64,000 nucleotides of DNA from Clostridia bacterium (GTDB lineage: Bacteria > Bacillota > Clostridia > Lachnospirales > Lachnospiraceae), in assembly GCA_003249225.1 (NCBI GenBank), contig QKJQ01000037.1, positions 62,001 to 126,000 of the forward strand, in the 5' to 3' direction. Both the position numbers and the translations under genes were made by a program. Positions 45,138-53,895 of this stretch are shown here, piece after piece (within the stretch, counting starts at the first letter, position 1; each line of letters starts with the position of its first letter). The notes under the pieces were generated by a model. The model saw only the letters and a program-made list of their open reading frames with translations. It was not told the origin of the DNA and did no database searches.

Positions 45138-46760
45138 ATGGAAAGAGTAATCTATAATGCAAAAGTCTATCTTGAAAAAGATTCTTTTGCACAGGCTGTC
45201 CTGATACAGGATGACAAGATCGTATTGACCGGAACAAACGAAGATGTTCTGGCAGCCGCAGACAGTACGGCCATTAAGACAGATGCAATGGGGCACCTGC
45301 TTTTACCTGGATTTCATGACACACATATGCATCTTTCTGTATTTGGGAAGGAAGCACAGACCATTCAGCTTGATAAGATCACCTCGATAAAAGAGCTGAT
45401 TTCTCATAGCAAAAAAGATCTGGAACGCCTTAAACCGGGACCAGATTCCTTTATCTTTGGTATGGGTTGGAATCAGGAACAGTTCACCGATGAACACCGT
45501 TTTCCAAACCGTCATGATCTTGACCAGATATCTACAGAAAACCCCGTAATCTTCAACCGTCGCTGCTTCCATATGATCTGCTGTAATACGAAAGCACTGG
45601 AGATTGCCGGACTCGACAAAAAAGCTCCTGTCATAGAAAGCGGTCAGATTGATGTTGATGAAAATGGTGTTCCAACGGGTCTCATCCGTGAAGATGCCAT
45701 GGATCTGATCTTTGATATCATCCCTCCTCTCACGGAAGAACAGCTTGAGCAAAACCTTTCTTTTGCCTGTAATCATGCTTTATCGTGCGGTCTTACGACT
45801 GTGGCCAGCAATGATGTTCGCGGCAAGGATCTGGATCAATATCTGCGTGTTTATAAAAAACTTTATGAGAAAGGCCTGCGACTTCGCATACGTCAGCAAT
45901 CCGGTATGGCTGAAGAAGCTGATCTTGACGAATATATTCAACGTGGTCTTACGACCGGTAAGACATTAATTGAACCCTTTTACAAGATGGGACCAATCAA
46001 GTTATTTGCCGATGGCTCCCTTGGCTCCCAGACTGCCTATATGCGCAGTCCTTACAAAGATGCTCCCACGGATGCCCCAGATACACAGGGTATTCGCCTT
46101 GTACCTCCAAAAGTCATGGCTTCCTATGTTAAAAAATCATCTGCAAATGGTCTGCAAGTCGTAGTACATTCCATTGGGGATGGCGCTGTTGATTCCGTTG
46201 TAAGCTGTTTCGAGGCAGTTACTTCCACTGGAGACAATCCGCTTCGCCACGGTGTAGTCCACTGTCAGATCACAGATCTGCCACTGTTAGAGCGTATGGC
46301 AGACCATAAAATCCACGCTCTTGTACAACCGGTCTTTCTTGCCAGTGATCTATATATCGCAGAAGCCAGAGTCGGCAAAGAGCTTGCAAGTACCTCCTAT
46401 GCATTTAAAACAATGGGTGAACTTGGTATTCCGGTTTCCTATGGTACGGATTGTCCCATAGAAGATATGAATCCTTTCCTTAATCTCGAATGTGCCGTAA
46501 CCAGAAGAGATCCTGCAAACCCGGAAAAAGAAGCTTATTTCCCGGAAGAATGTGTTGATATCTGGACTGCAGTTGATTCTTATACGGTAGGAAGCGCTTA
46601 CACAGATTTTGACGAAGGTGTTCTTGGAAGAATAAAAAAAGGCTACCAGGCAGACCTTATCCTTGTCGATCAGGATATATTCAGTATTCCAAGCGATCAG
46701 ATCAAAAAGACGAAGGTCCTCTTCACAATGGTAGGCGGTGAATACGCTTATGAAAGATAA
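45138..46760 (+). CDS. YtcJ-like metal-dependent amidohydrolase
   Basis: The 540-residue protein belongs to the amidohydrolase 3/YtcJ family: the N-terminal beta sandwich, the metal motif GFHDTHMH (about 58-65), the FADGSLGSQTAYM segment, HSIGDGAVD, and the C-terminal YGTDCPIEDMNP motif with the metal aspartate. Members hydrolyse imide, amide or related C-N bonds; the substrate is unknown. GGAGG lies 5 bases before the ATG. The end overlaps the ybaK start by 11 bases, so both are on one transcript. Confidence 0.92.
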   Translation: MERVIYNAKVYLEKDSFAQAVLIQDDKIVLTGTNEDVLAAADSTAIKTDAMGHLLLPGFHDTHMHLSVFGKEAQTIQLDKITSIKELISHSKKDLERLKPGPDSFIFGMGWNQEQFTDEHRFPNRHDLDQISTENPVIFNRRCFHMICCNTKALEIAGLDKKAPVIESGQIDVDENGVPTGLIREDAMDLIFDIIPPLTEEQLEQNLSFACNHALSCGLTTVASNDVRGKDLDQYLRVYKKLYEKGLRLRIRQQSGMAEEADLDEYIQRGLTTGKTLIEPFYKMGPIKLFADGSLGSQTAYMRSPYKDAPTDAPDTQGIRLVPPKVMASYVKKSSANGLQVVVHSIGDGAVDSVVSCFEAVTSTGDNPLRHGVVHCQITDLPLLERMADHKIHALVQPVFLASDLYIAEARVGKELASTSYAFKTMGELGIPVSYGTDCPIEDMNPFLNLECAVTRRDPANPEKEAYFPEECVDIWTAVDSYTVGSAYTDFDEGVLGRIKKGYQADLILVDQDIFSIPSDQIKKTKVLFTMVGGEYAYER

Positions 46761-47232
46761 AGAGATCAAAACAAATGCCATTCGGATACTTGAAACAAAC
46801 AAGATCTCTTATAAAGTATATCAGTATGAATGCAAAGAATTCACAGACGGACTTCAAACGGCAAAAATGCTCGGACTGCCTCCGGAGCGGATGTACAAGA
46901 CTCTTGTAACAGAAGGGAAAAGCAAGAACTTTTTCGTATTTGTCATCCCGGTCGAACAGGAACTTGACCTAAAAAAAGCCGCAGTAGCGGCCAATGAAAA
47001 ATCTGTCGAGATGATCCCTGTCAAGAATATTACCATCGTTACAGGTTACATTCGGGGTGGTTGTACCGCGATCGGAATGAAGAAGAACTACCAGACCTTT
47101 CTGGATACAAGCGCTGCATCCTATTCCGAAATCATTGTCAGTGCCGGTAAGCTCGGAGCACAGATCGAACTGGCTCCTGAGGATTATCTTCGAACAGTGA
47201 ACGGAACCCTGGCTGATCTTACAAGGTCATGA
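46750..47232 (+). CDS. ybaK: Cys-tRNA(Pro)/Cys-tRNA(Cys) deacylase YbaK
   Basis: The 160-residue protein has the YbaK/EbsC fold with the catalytic lysine in MYKTLVTEGK and GYIRGGCTAIGMKK, the usual marks of YbaK. It removes cysteine from misacylated tRNA-Pro. The ATG at 46750 lies inside the end of the amidohydrolase gene; a GTG at 46738 is possible. Length equals that of the family. Confidence 0.92.
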   Translation: MKDKEIKTNAIRILETNKISYKVYQYECKEFTDGLQTAKMLGLPPERMYKTLVTEGKSKNFFVFVIPVEQELDLKKAAVAANEKSVEMIPVKNITIVTGYIRGGCTAIGMKKNYQTFLDTSAASYSEIIVSAGKLGAQIELAPEDYLRTVNGTLADLTRS

Positions 47233-47274
47233 ACCAATGAAAGCTCAGGTCTTCCTGCTGATGGTCAGATCTGC

Positions 47275-47345
47275 CAAAAATAATTATAATAAAAGACCCA
47301 CCAGACGATCGAAACAGCTGATCGTACTGGTGGGTCTGTGCTTAC
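47275..47345 (-). terminator. Terminator between ybaK and the HIT gene
   Basis: An 11-bp stem (AGACCCACCAG at 47304-47314 and complement at 47336-47346 region) with six more inner pairs stands between the convergent genes. On the minus strand it is followed by TTTTATTATAATTATTTTT, so it ends the HIT transcript; it may also slow the ybaK one. Arm limits are read by eye. Confidence 0.75.
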
Positions 47346-47365
47346 TGGGTGGTACCACCGTATAT

Positions 47366-47416
47366 ACTTTATACTGAGTTAAACTCTTTACTAAGGTAAA
47401 CTTTATACGGACAGAA
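47366..47416. repeat. 17-bp tandem repeat x 3 between ybaK and the HIT gene
   Basis: Units at 47366-47382, 47383-47399 and 47400-47416 share ACTYTWTAC and a GTTAA/GGTAA end. It lies in the 3' part of the HIT transcript. Confidence 0.7.
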
Positions 47417-47429
47417 CCTTGAAAATCAC

Positions 47430-47849
47430 TTATAGATTTTCCTTGATTTTTTCTATCATTTCCTGATATTCAACTTCTGTCAGATATCTTTTGGCCGGAT
47501 TCATCTGGAAGATTCCGCCCCATTCATCCTGGTCCTTGTACTTTGGAACAATGTGCATATGAAGATGGCATCCGGTGTCACCGTATGCACCATAATTCAC
47601 TTTATTCGGTGAAAATGCTGCATGAACAGCCTTTGCCACATCATTCACATCATCAATGAATGCATGTCTTTCTTCTGCTGAGATATCGACCATCTCACTA
47701 ACATGATCGTTATAAGCAACAATACATCGTCCCGGTTTGCTCTGTTCCTTGAACAGGTATAACTTGCTTACTTTTAAATCACAGATGTAAATACCAAACT
47801 TATCAAGTAACTCGCCATGCATACAATATGCGCAATTTTCATCTTTCAT
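47430..47849 (-). CDS. HIT family nucleotide-binding hydrolase
   Basis: The 139-residue protein has the histidine triad HLHMHIVPK (about 105-113) and an N-terminal CAYC pair of the zinc-binding HIT type. HIT proteins hydrolyse nucleoside phosphoramidates or dinucleotide polyphosphates. The ATG at 47849 has GGGGAAAG just ahead; the frame stays open 43 codons upstream through a duplicated 41-bp sequence but without a good start. It follows the glutaredoxin-like gene after a 149-base gap. Confidence 0.9.
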   Translation of the reverse strand: MKDENCAYCMHGELLDKFGIYICDLKVSKLYLFKEQSKPGRCIVAYNDHVSEMVDISAEERHAFIDDVNDVAKAVHAAFSPNKVNYGAYGDTGCHLHMHIVPKYKDQDEWGGIFQMNPAKRYLTEVEYQEMIEKIKENL

Positions 47850-47854
47850 ACTTT

Positions 47855-47990
47855 CCCCATTCCTGTGCATGAAATCTGCACATCTAAAGTTTTGAGCTGG
47901 CAATTTAGCGAAAAACTTCGCAGTTGAAGGTGCTTTTCCTTCAACTTGCCCCCATTCCTGTGCATGAAATCTGCACATCTAAAGTTTTGA
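47855..47990. repeat. 41-bp direct repeat flanking two hairpins
   Basis: The same 41 bases (CCCCATTCCTGTGCATGAAA at the left end) stand at 47855-47895 and 47950-47990. Between them are two hairpins, GCGAA/TTCGC (47909-47922) and GTTGAAGG/CCTTCAAC (47923-47945). The whole unit is the leader of the HIT gene. Confidence 0.85.
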
Positions 47991-47998
47991 TCCAAGGA

Positions 47999-48259
47999 CT
48001 ACGAAAGTGCCCTTGCAAAGGTATTCTCGAGACTCCTTTTTGTTGCAATTCCTTCATGAAGCTTTTCATTGCCTACGAACATACAGGGAACAAAGTAGTA
48101 CGGATACTGACTTGCGAGCTCTTCCTGCTTGCTCTCTTCGATTTTATTAATCGTAACATCTGTAAATTCCGGGTGTTCCTGTTTTAATTCTTCAATGATC
48201 TGATCCGCTTTTAAACAAAACGGACAGGATTCCAGATAAAAATAAGTTATTTCTTTCAT
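47999..48259 (-). CDS. Glutaredoxin-like thiol protein
   Basis: The 86-residue protein starts with a strand and the active-site motif CPFC (ITYFYLESCPFCLKA), followed by the cis-proline region YYFVPCMFVGNEKLHEG, so it is a small glutaredoxin/thioredoxin-fold protein. An extra cysteine stands next to the cis-proline. The ATG at 48259 has AAGGA 5 bases ahead; the frame from 48295 has no site. Confidence 0.88.
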   Translation of the reverse strand: MKEITYFYLESCPFCLKADQIIEELKQEHPEFTDVTINKIEESKQEELASQYPYYFVPCMFVGNEKLHEGIATKRSLENTFARALS

Positions 48260-48368
48260 TTCCTTCCTTGCAATCTCCTTCTTATTTGCAGTCATTAATG
48301 CTCATCCCAGTTCCATGCACTCACACTGAAATGTTCAAAACATTCGACATCGATTGCCCATAAGATTT

Positions 48369-49124
48369 TTATACATTCTCTTCTCTGTATTCGTAAGGAC
48401 TGCTGCCTGTCTGTTTCTTAAAGATCCGGCTGAAGTACCCCTGTTCGGGATAACCAACTGCTTCCCCAATCTGCCGGATGCTCAAGTCTGTTGTATGAAG
48501 TAAAAATTGTGCCTTTTGAATACGCAGTGAAATAATAAATTTCGACGGTGAACAATTATACTCCTGTAAGAATACTTTCGTCAAGTACCCAGGACTATAA
48601 TTCAGACTGTTTGCAATCAGGTTAAGGTTAATATTATCGGTAAAATGATTCACAATGTATTCATGCAGAACTGCTGCAAGCTGTTCCGGCGTAGAACATT
48701 CAAAATTTCCCTGGAACAAAGTCTCGTACGATTGCTGTTCCAATACAAGTCCTGTCTTCACATGAAAAAGGGTCTGATAAAGTTCCTCATTGTCAATTGG
48801 CTTTAGAAGATATTCAAACACCTGATGACGTATCGCCTCCTGCGCATAAGAAAAATCAGAGAATCCGCTTATGATAATGACCCGAAGCCCCGGAAATCTT
48901 TGATGAAGCTTCGCAATCAGTTCCATTCCATTCATGACCGGCATCCGAATGTCTGTGATCAGAAGATCTGGTGTGTTCTCTTTAATCAGCTGGTAGGCCT
49001 GTTCTCCTGTCTGTGCCGTACCGATGACAGTGAAGCCAAGATTCGTCTGTTCGATCTTCTTCACAAGACTGTGAAGCAGCAATTCTTCATCCTCAGCTAC
49101 AACAACTCTATATTCTGCCGCCAT
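48369..49124 (-). CDS. AraC-type response regulator (YesN-like)
   Basis: The 251-residue protein has a receiver domain (E11-D12, phosphoacceptor D58, K108) and a C-terminal AraC helix-turn-helix pair (about 150-248; IRQIGEAVGYPEQGYFSRIFKKQTGSSPYEYR). It pairs with the kinase gene just before it (2 bases between) and most likely controls the divergent sugar importer at 51538. GAGAGGAG stands before the ATG. Confidence 0.93.
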   Translation of the reverse strand: MAAEYRVVVAEDEELLLHSLVKKIEQTNLGFTVIGTAQTGEQAYQLIKENTPDLLITDIRMPVMNGMELIAKLHQRFPGLRVIIISGFSDFSYAQEAIRHQVFEYLLKPIDNEELYQTLFHVKTGLVLEQQSYETLFQGNFECSTPEQLAAVLHEYIVNHFTDNINLNLIANSLNYSPGYLTKVFLQEYNCSPSKFIISLRIQKAQFLLHTTDLSIRQIGEAVGYPEQGYFSRIFKKQTGSSPYEYREENV

Positions 49125-49126
49125 GT

Positions 49127-50980
49127 TTACTCCTCTCCTTGTGAATCCATAACATCCGTTGCATTTGTATAACAGCCAAAGGTCACATAACTTCCGCCTT
49201 CTGGTTTATTGCCATAATCGAATATCATTCTGTCAGAGCAGAACAGGTGCCACCTAATGTATACATTCAGCAGTCCCATTCCATTGATTTCAATATCCGG
49301 CATTCCCTGTGTACTCCCTGCTTTCTCGATCCTTTCGCGGATCAGCGCCAGTGCTTCCTCGCTGAACCCTTTGCCCGTATCTTCAACCGTGATCTTCCAG
49401 TACTCTGTTGTCTTTTCACCTCGTACCGTTATCTTCCAGGGTGGTGTACAGTCCGTACCGTATTTTAATGCATTCTCGACCAGAGGCTGTATGATCAGCT
49501 TTGGTAATGTCTGCTTTACTAGGGATTCAGGAATATCGATCTCATAAATAAGACTCGACTGATAACGGACCTTCATACACTGAAGATAACTTGCTACGTA
49601 GATCATTTCCTGGTCAAGGGTGACCTGTGGTTTTCCGCTTTTTGTAATGTATCGCATAATGTTGCTTAAGTTACGGCACAGCATGATTACTTCTTCATTC
49701 TGTCCGTTCTCCGATAATATGATAATGCTGGCAAGCGAATTATAATAAAAATGCGGGTTCATCTGAGACTGTAATGCCAGACTCCTTGATTTCATCTCCT
49801 GCTGTCTGGTCTCAAGCAGTTCGTCCATGGAATTTTTTAGATCTGCACTCATTTGGTGGAATGCGTCGTTCAATGTATCAAACTCATTGAACGATGTCCT
49901 CATGGTATCCTTTTGAAGATGACCCAGGGTATCGATTTTTGTCTGTCCCATAACATCGAGGATCTGATGAATCGGCCTCGTAAGACGGTTCGCCATAAAG
50001 TAAGAGATTCCTATGGCCAGCAAAAGTATGATTCCGCCAAACATTAAAACGATCATCCGAAAGCTTCGAATCGGTGCAACAATGGAGGCTTTGGACTGTG
50101 CACAGACATAGGTCCATTCTGTATAACTCGATTTTTCAAAGGTGACCAGCTCTTCCTCACCGGTTATCGGATTGGTAAGACTGGAATCCGAAACTTGCTC
50201 TGTAACCGTGTACTGGTTTGCCAGCTCGTAGTAGTTGTCATACGCACGGCTTTCCTCCCCCTCCAATTCAAAAGGATAGATCAGGACCCCATTTTCATTG
50301 TATACATAGATCTGCATTCCTTCCGGATTTTTCTTTGTATAAGATATGATCTCTTTAAACACAGATTTACAGGATTGTATTACTTCAATATAACCGGTCT
50401 GTACCCGATATTGATTATTGAAGGTTCTGTAGAGTGAAAAATAATATGGGTTCACACGTGTATTATTCACATAATCATAGGTCTTATACGGCTGACTGAT
50501 ATACTTATGGCCGTCTTTCTCATTGGCTTCCTCTACCCACGACAGCTTTGAGAGATCAACTGTTTTCTGATCGGTATTCGTTCCGATTGAAATTACTTTT
50601 CCGCTGTTGTCATAAACTCTCATTTGCGGAACTTTATATTCTGCACCGTTAATAATTACGAACAATTCCACAAGTGCTGAAAACTCTTCTATATTATTAA
50701 AGTCAAGGTCAAAATATTCCTTCAGACGGTCCTGGATCAGATTACTGTATCCAATGTTGATTGAGATATCATCCATGGACTGAATTTCACTTTCTGTCGC
50801 TGTAATAAAGCTTCCGGCCAATTCATGAAAGGATGAGGTCTCTCTTTCCAGCAGAATTTCAGAGATATGATCATAAAAGAAAAGTGTACTGCTGGCAGCT
50901 GTAATCACAGCAATACATATATATGTCAGAAAGAACTGCATTTTTATATTCAGTTTTCTTCGTGGTTTTTTCATCCGCAT
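49127..50980 (-). CDS. Sensor histidine kinase (YesM/LytS type)
   Basis: The 617-residue kinase has a helix near residues 14-36, an extracellular dCache-like sensor of about 260 residues, a second helix (about 305-327), a HAMP domain, the YesM-type phosphorylation motif QMNPHFYYNSLASI (H about 413) and an HATPase domain with LIIQPLVENALKYG and DTGKGF. It should sense a sugar, perhaps through the binding lipoprotein encoded next door. The ATG at 50980 has AGGAAAG about 6 bases ahead. It forms an operon with the regulator behind it. Confidence 0.92.
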   Translation of the reverse strand: MRMKKPRRKLNIKMQFFLTYICIAVITAASSTLFFYDHISEILLERETSSFHELAGSFITATESEIQSMDDISINIGYSNLIQDRLKEYFDLDFNNIEEFSALVELFVIINGAEYKVPQMRVYDNSGKVISIGTNTDQKTVDLSKLSWVEEANEKDGHKYISQPYKTYDYVNNTRVNPYYFSLYRTFNNQYRVQTGYIEVIQSCKSVFKEIISYTKKNPEGMQIYVYNENGVLIYPFELEGEESRAYDNYYELANQYTVTEQVSDSSLTNPITGEEELVTFEKSSYTEWTYVCAQSKASIVAPIRSFRMIVLMFGGIILLLAIGISYFMANRLTRPIHQILDVMGQTKIDTLGHLQKDTMRTSFNEFDTLNDAFHQMSADLKNSMDELLETRQQEMKSRSLALQSQMNPHFYYNSLASIIILSENGQNEEVIMLCRNLSNIMRYITKSGKPQVTLDQEMIYVASYLQCMKVRYQSSLIYEIDIPESLVKQTLPKLIIQPLVENALKYGTDCTPPWKITVRGEKTTEYWKITVEDTGKGFSEEALALIRERIEKAGSTQGMPDIEINGMGLLNVYIRWHLFCSDRMIFDYGNKPEGGSYVTFGCYTNATDVMDSQGEE

Positions 50981-51051
50981 TGTTCTTTCCTGCTTTCCGT
51001 ACTGGATCTGCATGCAAATATCGATTGATGCACAAAATCAATTACTGCCCT

Positions 51052-51140
51052 GTACCTGCTTCTGGATTTGTATCTGCTTCTGCCCTGTATTTGCTTCTGG
51101 ATCTGTATTTGCTTCTGGGTCTGTATTTGCTTCTGGATCT
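51052..51140. repeat. 18-bp tandem repeat x 5 in the kinase leader
   Basis: Units of GTATTTGCTTCTGGATCT (one of 17 bp) begin at 51052, 51070, 51087, 51105 and 51123; three are near identical. On the transcribed (minus) strand the core reads CAGAAGCAAAT. Confidence 0.85.
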
Positions 51141-51449
51141 GTATCAAATTACACCTGTATCCATGCCGTATGTTCCGACCAGCTTTTATCTAACCCTTTC
51201 GTTCTGGTTCTAAAGACCTTATTCCATCCATAATAACTTCTGAAATCTACAAAATCAATAGTAGAAATAAAATAAATTTGAAATAATGATGATTTTGCTT
51301 CTGGTTTTAACTGTTTCATTGTTATAATTTTCAACGATTCAGCCTGTATTTTATTGTTTCCGATCATTTCTTCGCTGTTTTCAACATTTTTTTCTTCTCT
51401 TTTAAATCTATTCTGTGAAATAAGTACAAATTCGTGTAGGAAAAGTGCA

Positions 51450-51478
51450 TAGACCTTTTTTTTCATTTTTCCTATAAT
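51450..51478 (+). promoter_or_regulatory. Promoter for the sugar-binding lipoprotein gene
   Basis: TAGACC (51450-51455) and TATAAT (51473-51478) with 17 bases between; leader about 55 bases. Confidence 0.6.
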
Positions 51479-51537
51479 AAGAATGTGAACAGAACCTTTG
51501 TTACAAATCAATTTTAAAACCATGAGGAGGTAATGAA

Positions 51538-52926
51538 ATGAAGAAAAGGGCATATGTCTCCGTTCTGTCCGTTGTTTTATCAATCCTGCTGTTAGCTGGA
51601 TGTGGAAATACGGCAACCGGAACAAACAACAAATCTGATGATTCTTCAACAAACACAGCATCAACCGCAACACAAGCACCAACAGCGGCCGCTGAACCAA
51701 GCTTCGAAGGAGAGGAACTCAGTATTTTAGTTTCTGCAGGATGGATGGATAATCGTTATGATGCAACCATCGCAAGATTTGAAGAGACCTACGGGGTTAC
51801 GGTCGACCTTCAGACGATACCGGCTGATCAGTACAGTGATGTACTTCAGACAAGACTTGCAGGTGGAACCTGCGCAGATGTCTTCTGGATTCAGTCCAAT
51901 CCATTTGCAATTGAATCCGTAATTGTTGATTATGAAAATTACTGTATCGATTTTACCGGTGCTGACTGGATGTCCGTCGTTCCGGAGGCAAGACTTTCCT
52001 CTTGTATGGTGGGCGATAGTCTTTATGGCTTACAGTTATGGCATAATTCACCAGAATATGTTATGGTATATAATAAGACCTTATTTAATGAACTTGGTAT
52101 TACCGAAGTTCCTACAACCTATGCTGAACTTCTCGCAGACTGCGATACGATCGCTGCTGCAGGTATCACACCTTGGTTCCTTCCAGGTGCAGACGGCTGG
52201 CAGCATCAGCTTTCCTTCTTCCAGATCGGTGGCGTTTATGAAGAAGCAACTCCTGGTCTGTATGATGCACTGAACAACAATACAGCAACCTTCGCCGGCA
52301 ATGCTAAAATGCTTGAAGTACTGAATGAGTTCAAAGAACTTTCTGACAAAGGTTACTTTGGTGAAGACTGGATCGGTACCAGCAGCACCAACATGGCTAA
52401 CGAATTCGGTGACAGAAATGTTGCTATGGCTATGGCTAACTCCAGTTATATTCAGCAGTTAAAAGAAGACACCGGAACAACAGATGAATTCGGATTATTC
52501 CTGATTCCGCTCGGTGACAACCAGAACTTCCCGACCAATCCGGCAGGACCTACCATGTTCGGATACAAAGGTACAGAACATGAAGATCTTGTAAAAGCAT
52601 TCTTCAGCTTTGTATGCACTACCGAAAGTCTTCAGGAAATACTTGATAACTCACCGTCTTATACAAACATTCATGTAAATGATCCTGATGTGCAGCAGCA
52701 CTGGTTAACAGAAGAGCAGACATTTATGGATTCCATCGATGAAAGCAAGATGCTCACACCAGTTCTTCAGACTGGTACAAAATTCACCAACGATTACTGG
52801 ATGGATTTTGGTGCTGATATGATTGCTTTCTGTCAGGGTACTATGACTGCAGATGAAGTACTTGCTAATATGGATGCCAATCGTGCAATTTCCGCTGCAA
52901 TTCAGGGCGATCCTGCTTGGCAATAA
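51538..52926 (+). CDS. Sugar ABC importer binding lipoprotein (family 1)
   Basis: The 462-residue protein has a lipobox (ILLLAGC, cysteine about 21), a serine/threonine/asparagine linker (about 25-57) and an extracellular sugar-binding fold (LSILVSAGWMDNRYDATIARFEETYGVTVD, then GTCADVFWIQSN and YNKTLFNELGI). It delivers a sugar to the two permeases behind it. The GH95 gene at the end suggests fucosylated or galactose-type glycans as source; the exact ligand is not known. GAGGAGG stands 7 bases before the ATG. Confidence 0.93.
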   Translation: MKKRAYVSVLSVVLSILLLAGCGNTATGTNNKSDDSSTNTASTATQAPTAAAEPSFEGEELSILVSAGWMDNRYDATIARFEETYGVTVDLQTIPADQYSDVLQTRLAGGTCADVFWIQSNPFAIESVIVDYENYCIDFTGADWMSVVPEARLSSCMVGDSLYGLQLWHNSPEYVMVYNKTLFNELGITEVPTTYAELLADCDTIAAAGITPWFLPGADGWQHQLSFFQIGGVYEEATPGLYDALNNNTATFAGNAKMLEVLNEFKELSDKGYFGEDWIGTSSTNMANEFGDRNVAMAMANSSYIQQLKEDTGTTDEFGLFLIPLGDNQNFPTNPAGPTMFGYKGTEHEDLVKAFFSFVCTTESLQEILDNSPSYTNIHVNDPDVQQHWLTEEQTFMDSIDESKMLTPVLQTGTKFTNDYWMDFGADMIAFCQGTMTADEVLANMDANRAISAAIQGDPAWQ

Positions 52927-52945
52927 ACTCTGTATTCAGTTCATT

Positions 52946-52983
52946 AAGACCCGGGGGGAACGCAAAAGACTCTCCCGGGTCTT
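52946..52983 (+). promoter_or_regulatory. Hairpin between the binding-protein and permease genes
   Basis: A 10-bp GC-rich stem (52946-52955 with 52974-52983) follows the stop; only TCTT and no real T run follow. This arrangement commonly stabilises the abundant binding-protein mRNA and lowers read-through into the permease genes. Confidence 0.6.
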
Positions 52984-53016
52984 CTCTTAAAAAAGTGTAA
53001 TCGTAAGGAGAAAAAT

Positions 53017-53895
53017 GTGAAAAAGAATAAGATCTATCCCAAATGGTTTATAATCGCCCCCCTAATCCTTTATGCTGTTTTCTTTCTTCTTCCCAGCCTT
53101 CTTGGTGTATGGTATTCCTTCACGGACTGGAATGTCCGAAGCAAAGGAGTCATCAATTTTGTTGGAATCAATAACTATATCGAGATATTTACTTCGAACA
53201 AGAACTACAGCGCCGGTATTATTAACACTCTGAAATTCACGTTAATCTCCAACGTTGTTAAGCTGATTCCTGCTTTATTCCTTGCCATACTGCTCAAAGA
53301 AAAGTTAAAAGGCAAAAATTTTTACCGGACAATCTTTTACCTTCCGTCCATCCTTCCTTTCCTTGTTATCGGTTTGATTTTTAAATCGATCCTGAACTTT
53401 AATGACGGATTGCTAAATTCAGCTCTTGAATTTCTTCATCTTGATTTTATGAAGCAAAAATGGCTTTCTGATCTCGCTGTCGTTTGGAAATCCATCTATG
53501 GAGTCGATGCATGGCGCGGAATCGGTTATGTTATGACTATTTTCCTTGCCGGGCTGAATGCAATTCCTTCTTCTTATTACGAAGCCGCATCCATTGACGG
53601 AGCGAACTTCTTTCACAAACTTCGATTTATCACGCTGCCGATGCTTACCGGCTCGATTACAATAAACCTTGTTTTTGGTCTGACCTATGGTCTTAAAGTA
53701 TTTGATATCGTTTATGTCCTTACAAACGGTGGTCCGGGTCATGCTACCGAAGTCCTTACAACATACTCCTATCAGGTCTATGCAAACGGTTCTTATGGAC
53801 TGGCAACTGCCCTCAACACCATTCTGTTCTTGATAACGACGGTTCTGGGAGTTTTAATCGTTACCTATATGAGTAAACAGGAGGTAGGCGAATGA
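53017..53895 (+). CDS. Sugar ABC importer permease 1 (MalF-like)
   Basis: The 292-residue membrane protein has six helices and the EAA loop (YYEAASIDGANFFHKLRFITLPMLTGSI). It starts with GTG at 53017, with AAGGAG 6 bases ahead; the ATG two bases before would stop at once. It overlaps the next gene by 4 bases. The ATPase that drives it is not in the window; many such importers share one MsmK-type ATPase encoded elsewhere. Confidence 0.94.
   Translation: MKKNKIYPKWFIIAPLILYAVFFLLPSLLGVWYSFTDWNVRSKGVINFVGINNYIEIFTSNKNYSAGIINTLKFTLISNVVKLIPALFLAILLKEKLKGKNFYRTIFYLPSILPFLVIGLIFKSILNFNDGLLNSALEFLHLDFMKQKWLSDLAVVWKSIYGVDAWRGIGYVMTIFLAGLNAIPSSYYEAASIDGANFFHKLRFITLPMLTGSITINLVFGLTYGLKVFDIVYVLTNGGPGHATEVLTTYSYQVYANGSYGLATALNTILFLITTVLGVLIVTYMSKQEVGE

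Larger units (their letters stand above)
50981..51537. other. Divergent control region between the kinase and sugar-binding gene
   Basis: It holds the 18-bp tandem array (51052-51140) and the promoter for the gene at 51538. Between 51141 and 51440 I see no gene; this is where a YesN-type binding site may be expected. The kinase gene promoter was not found with confidence. Confidence 0.5.

Noticed and set aside
47230-47430. T-box riboswitch on either strand
   Set aside because: The genes on both sides converge here, so no gene lies downstream of it; the hairpin has a T run only in the direction that fits the HIT terminator.
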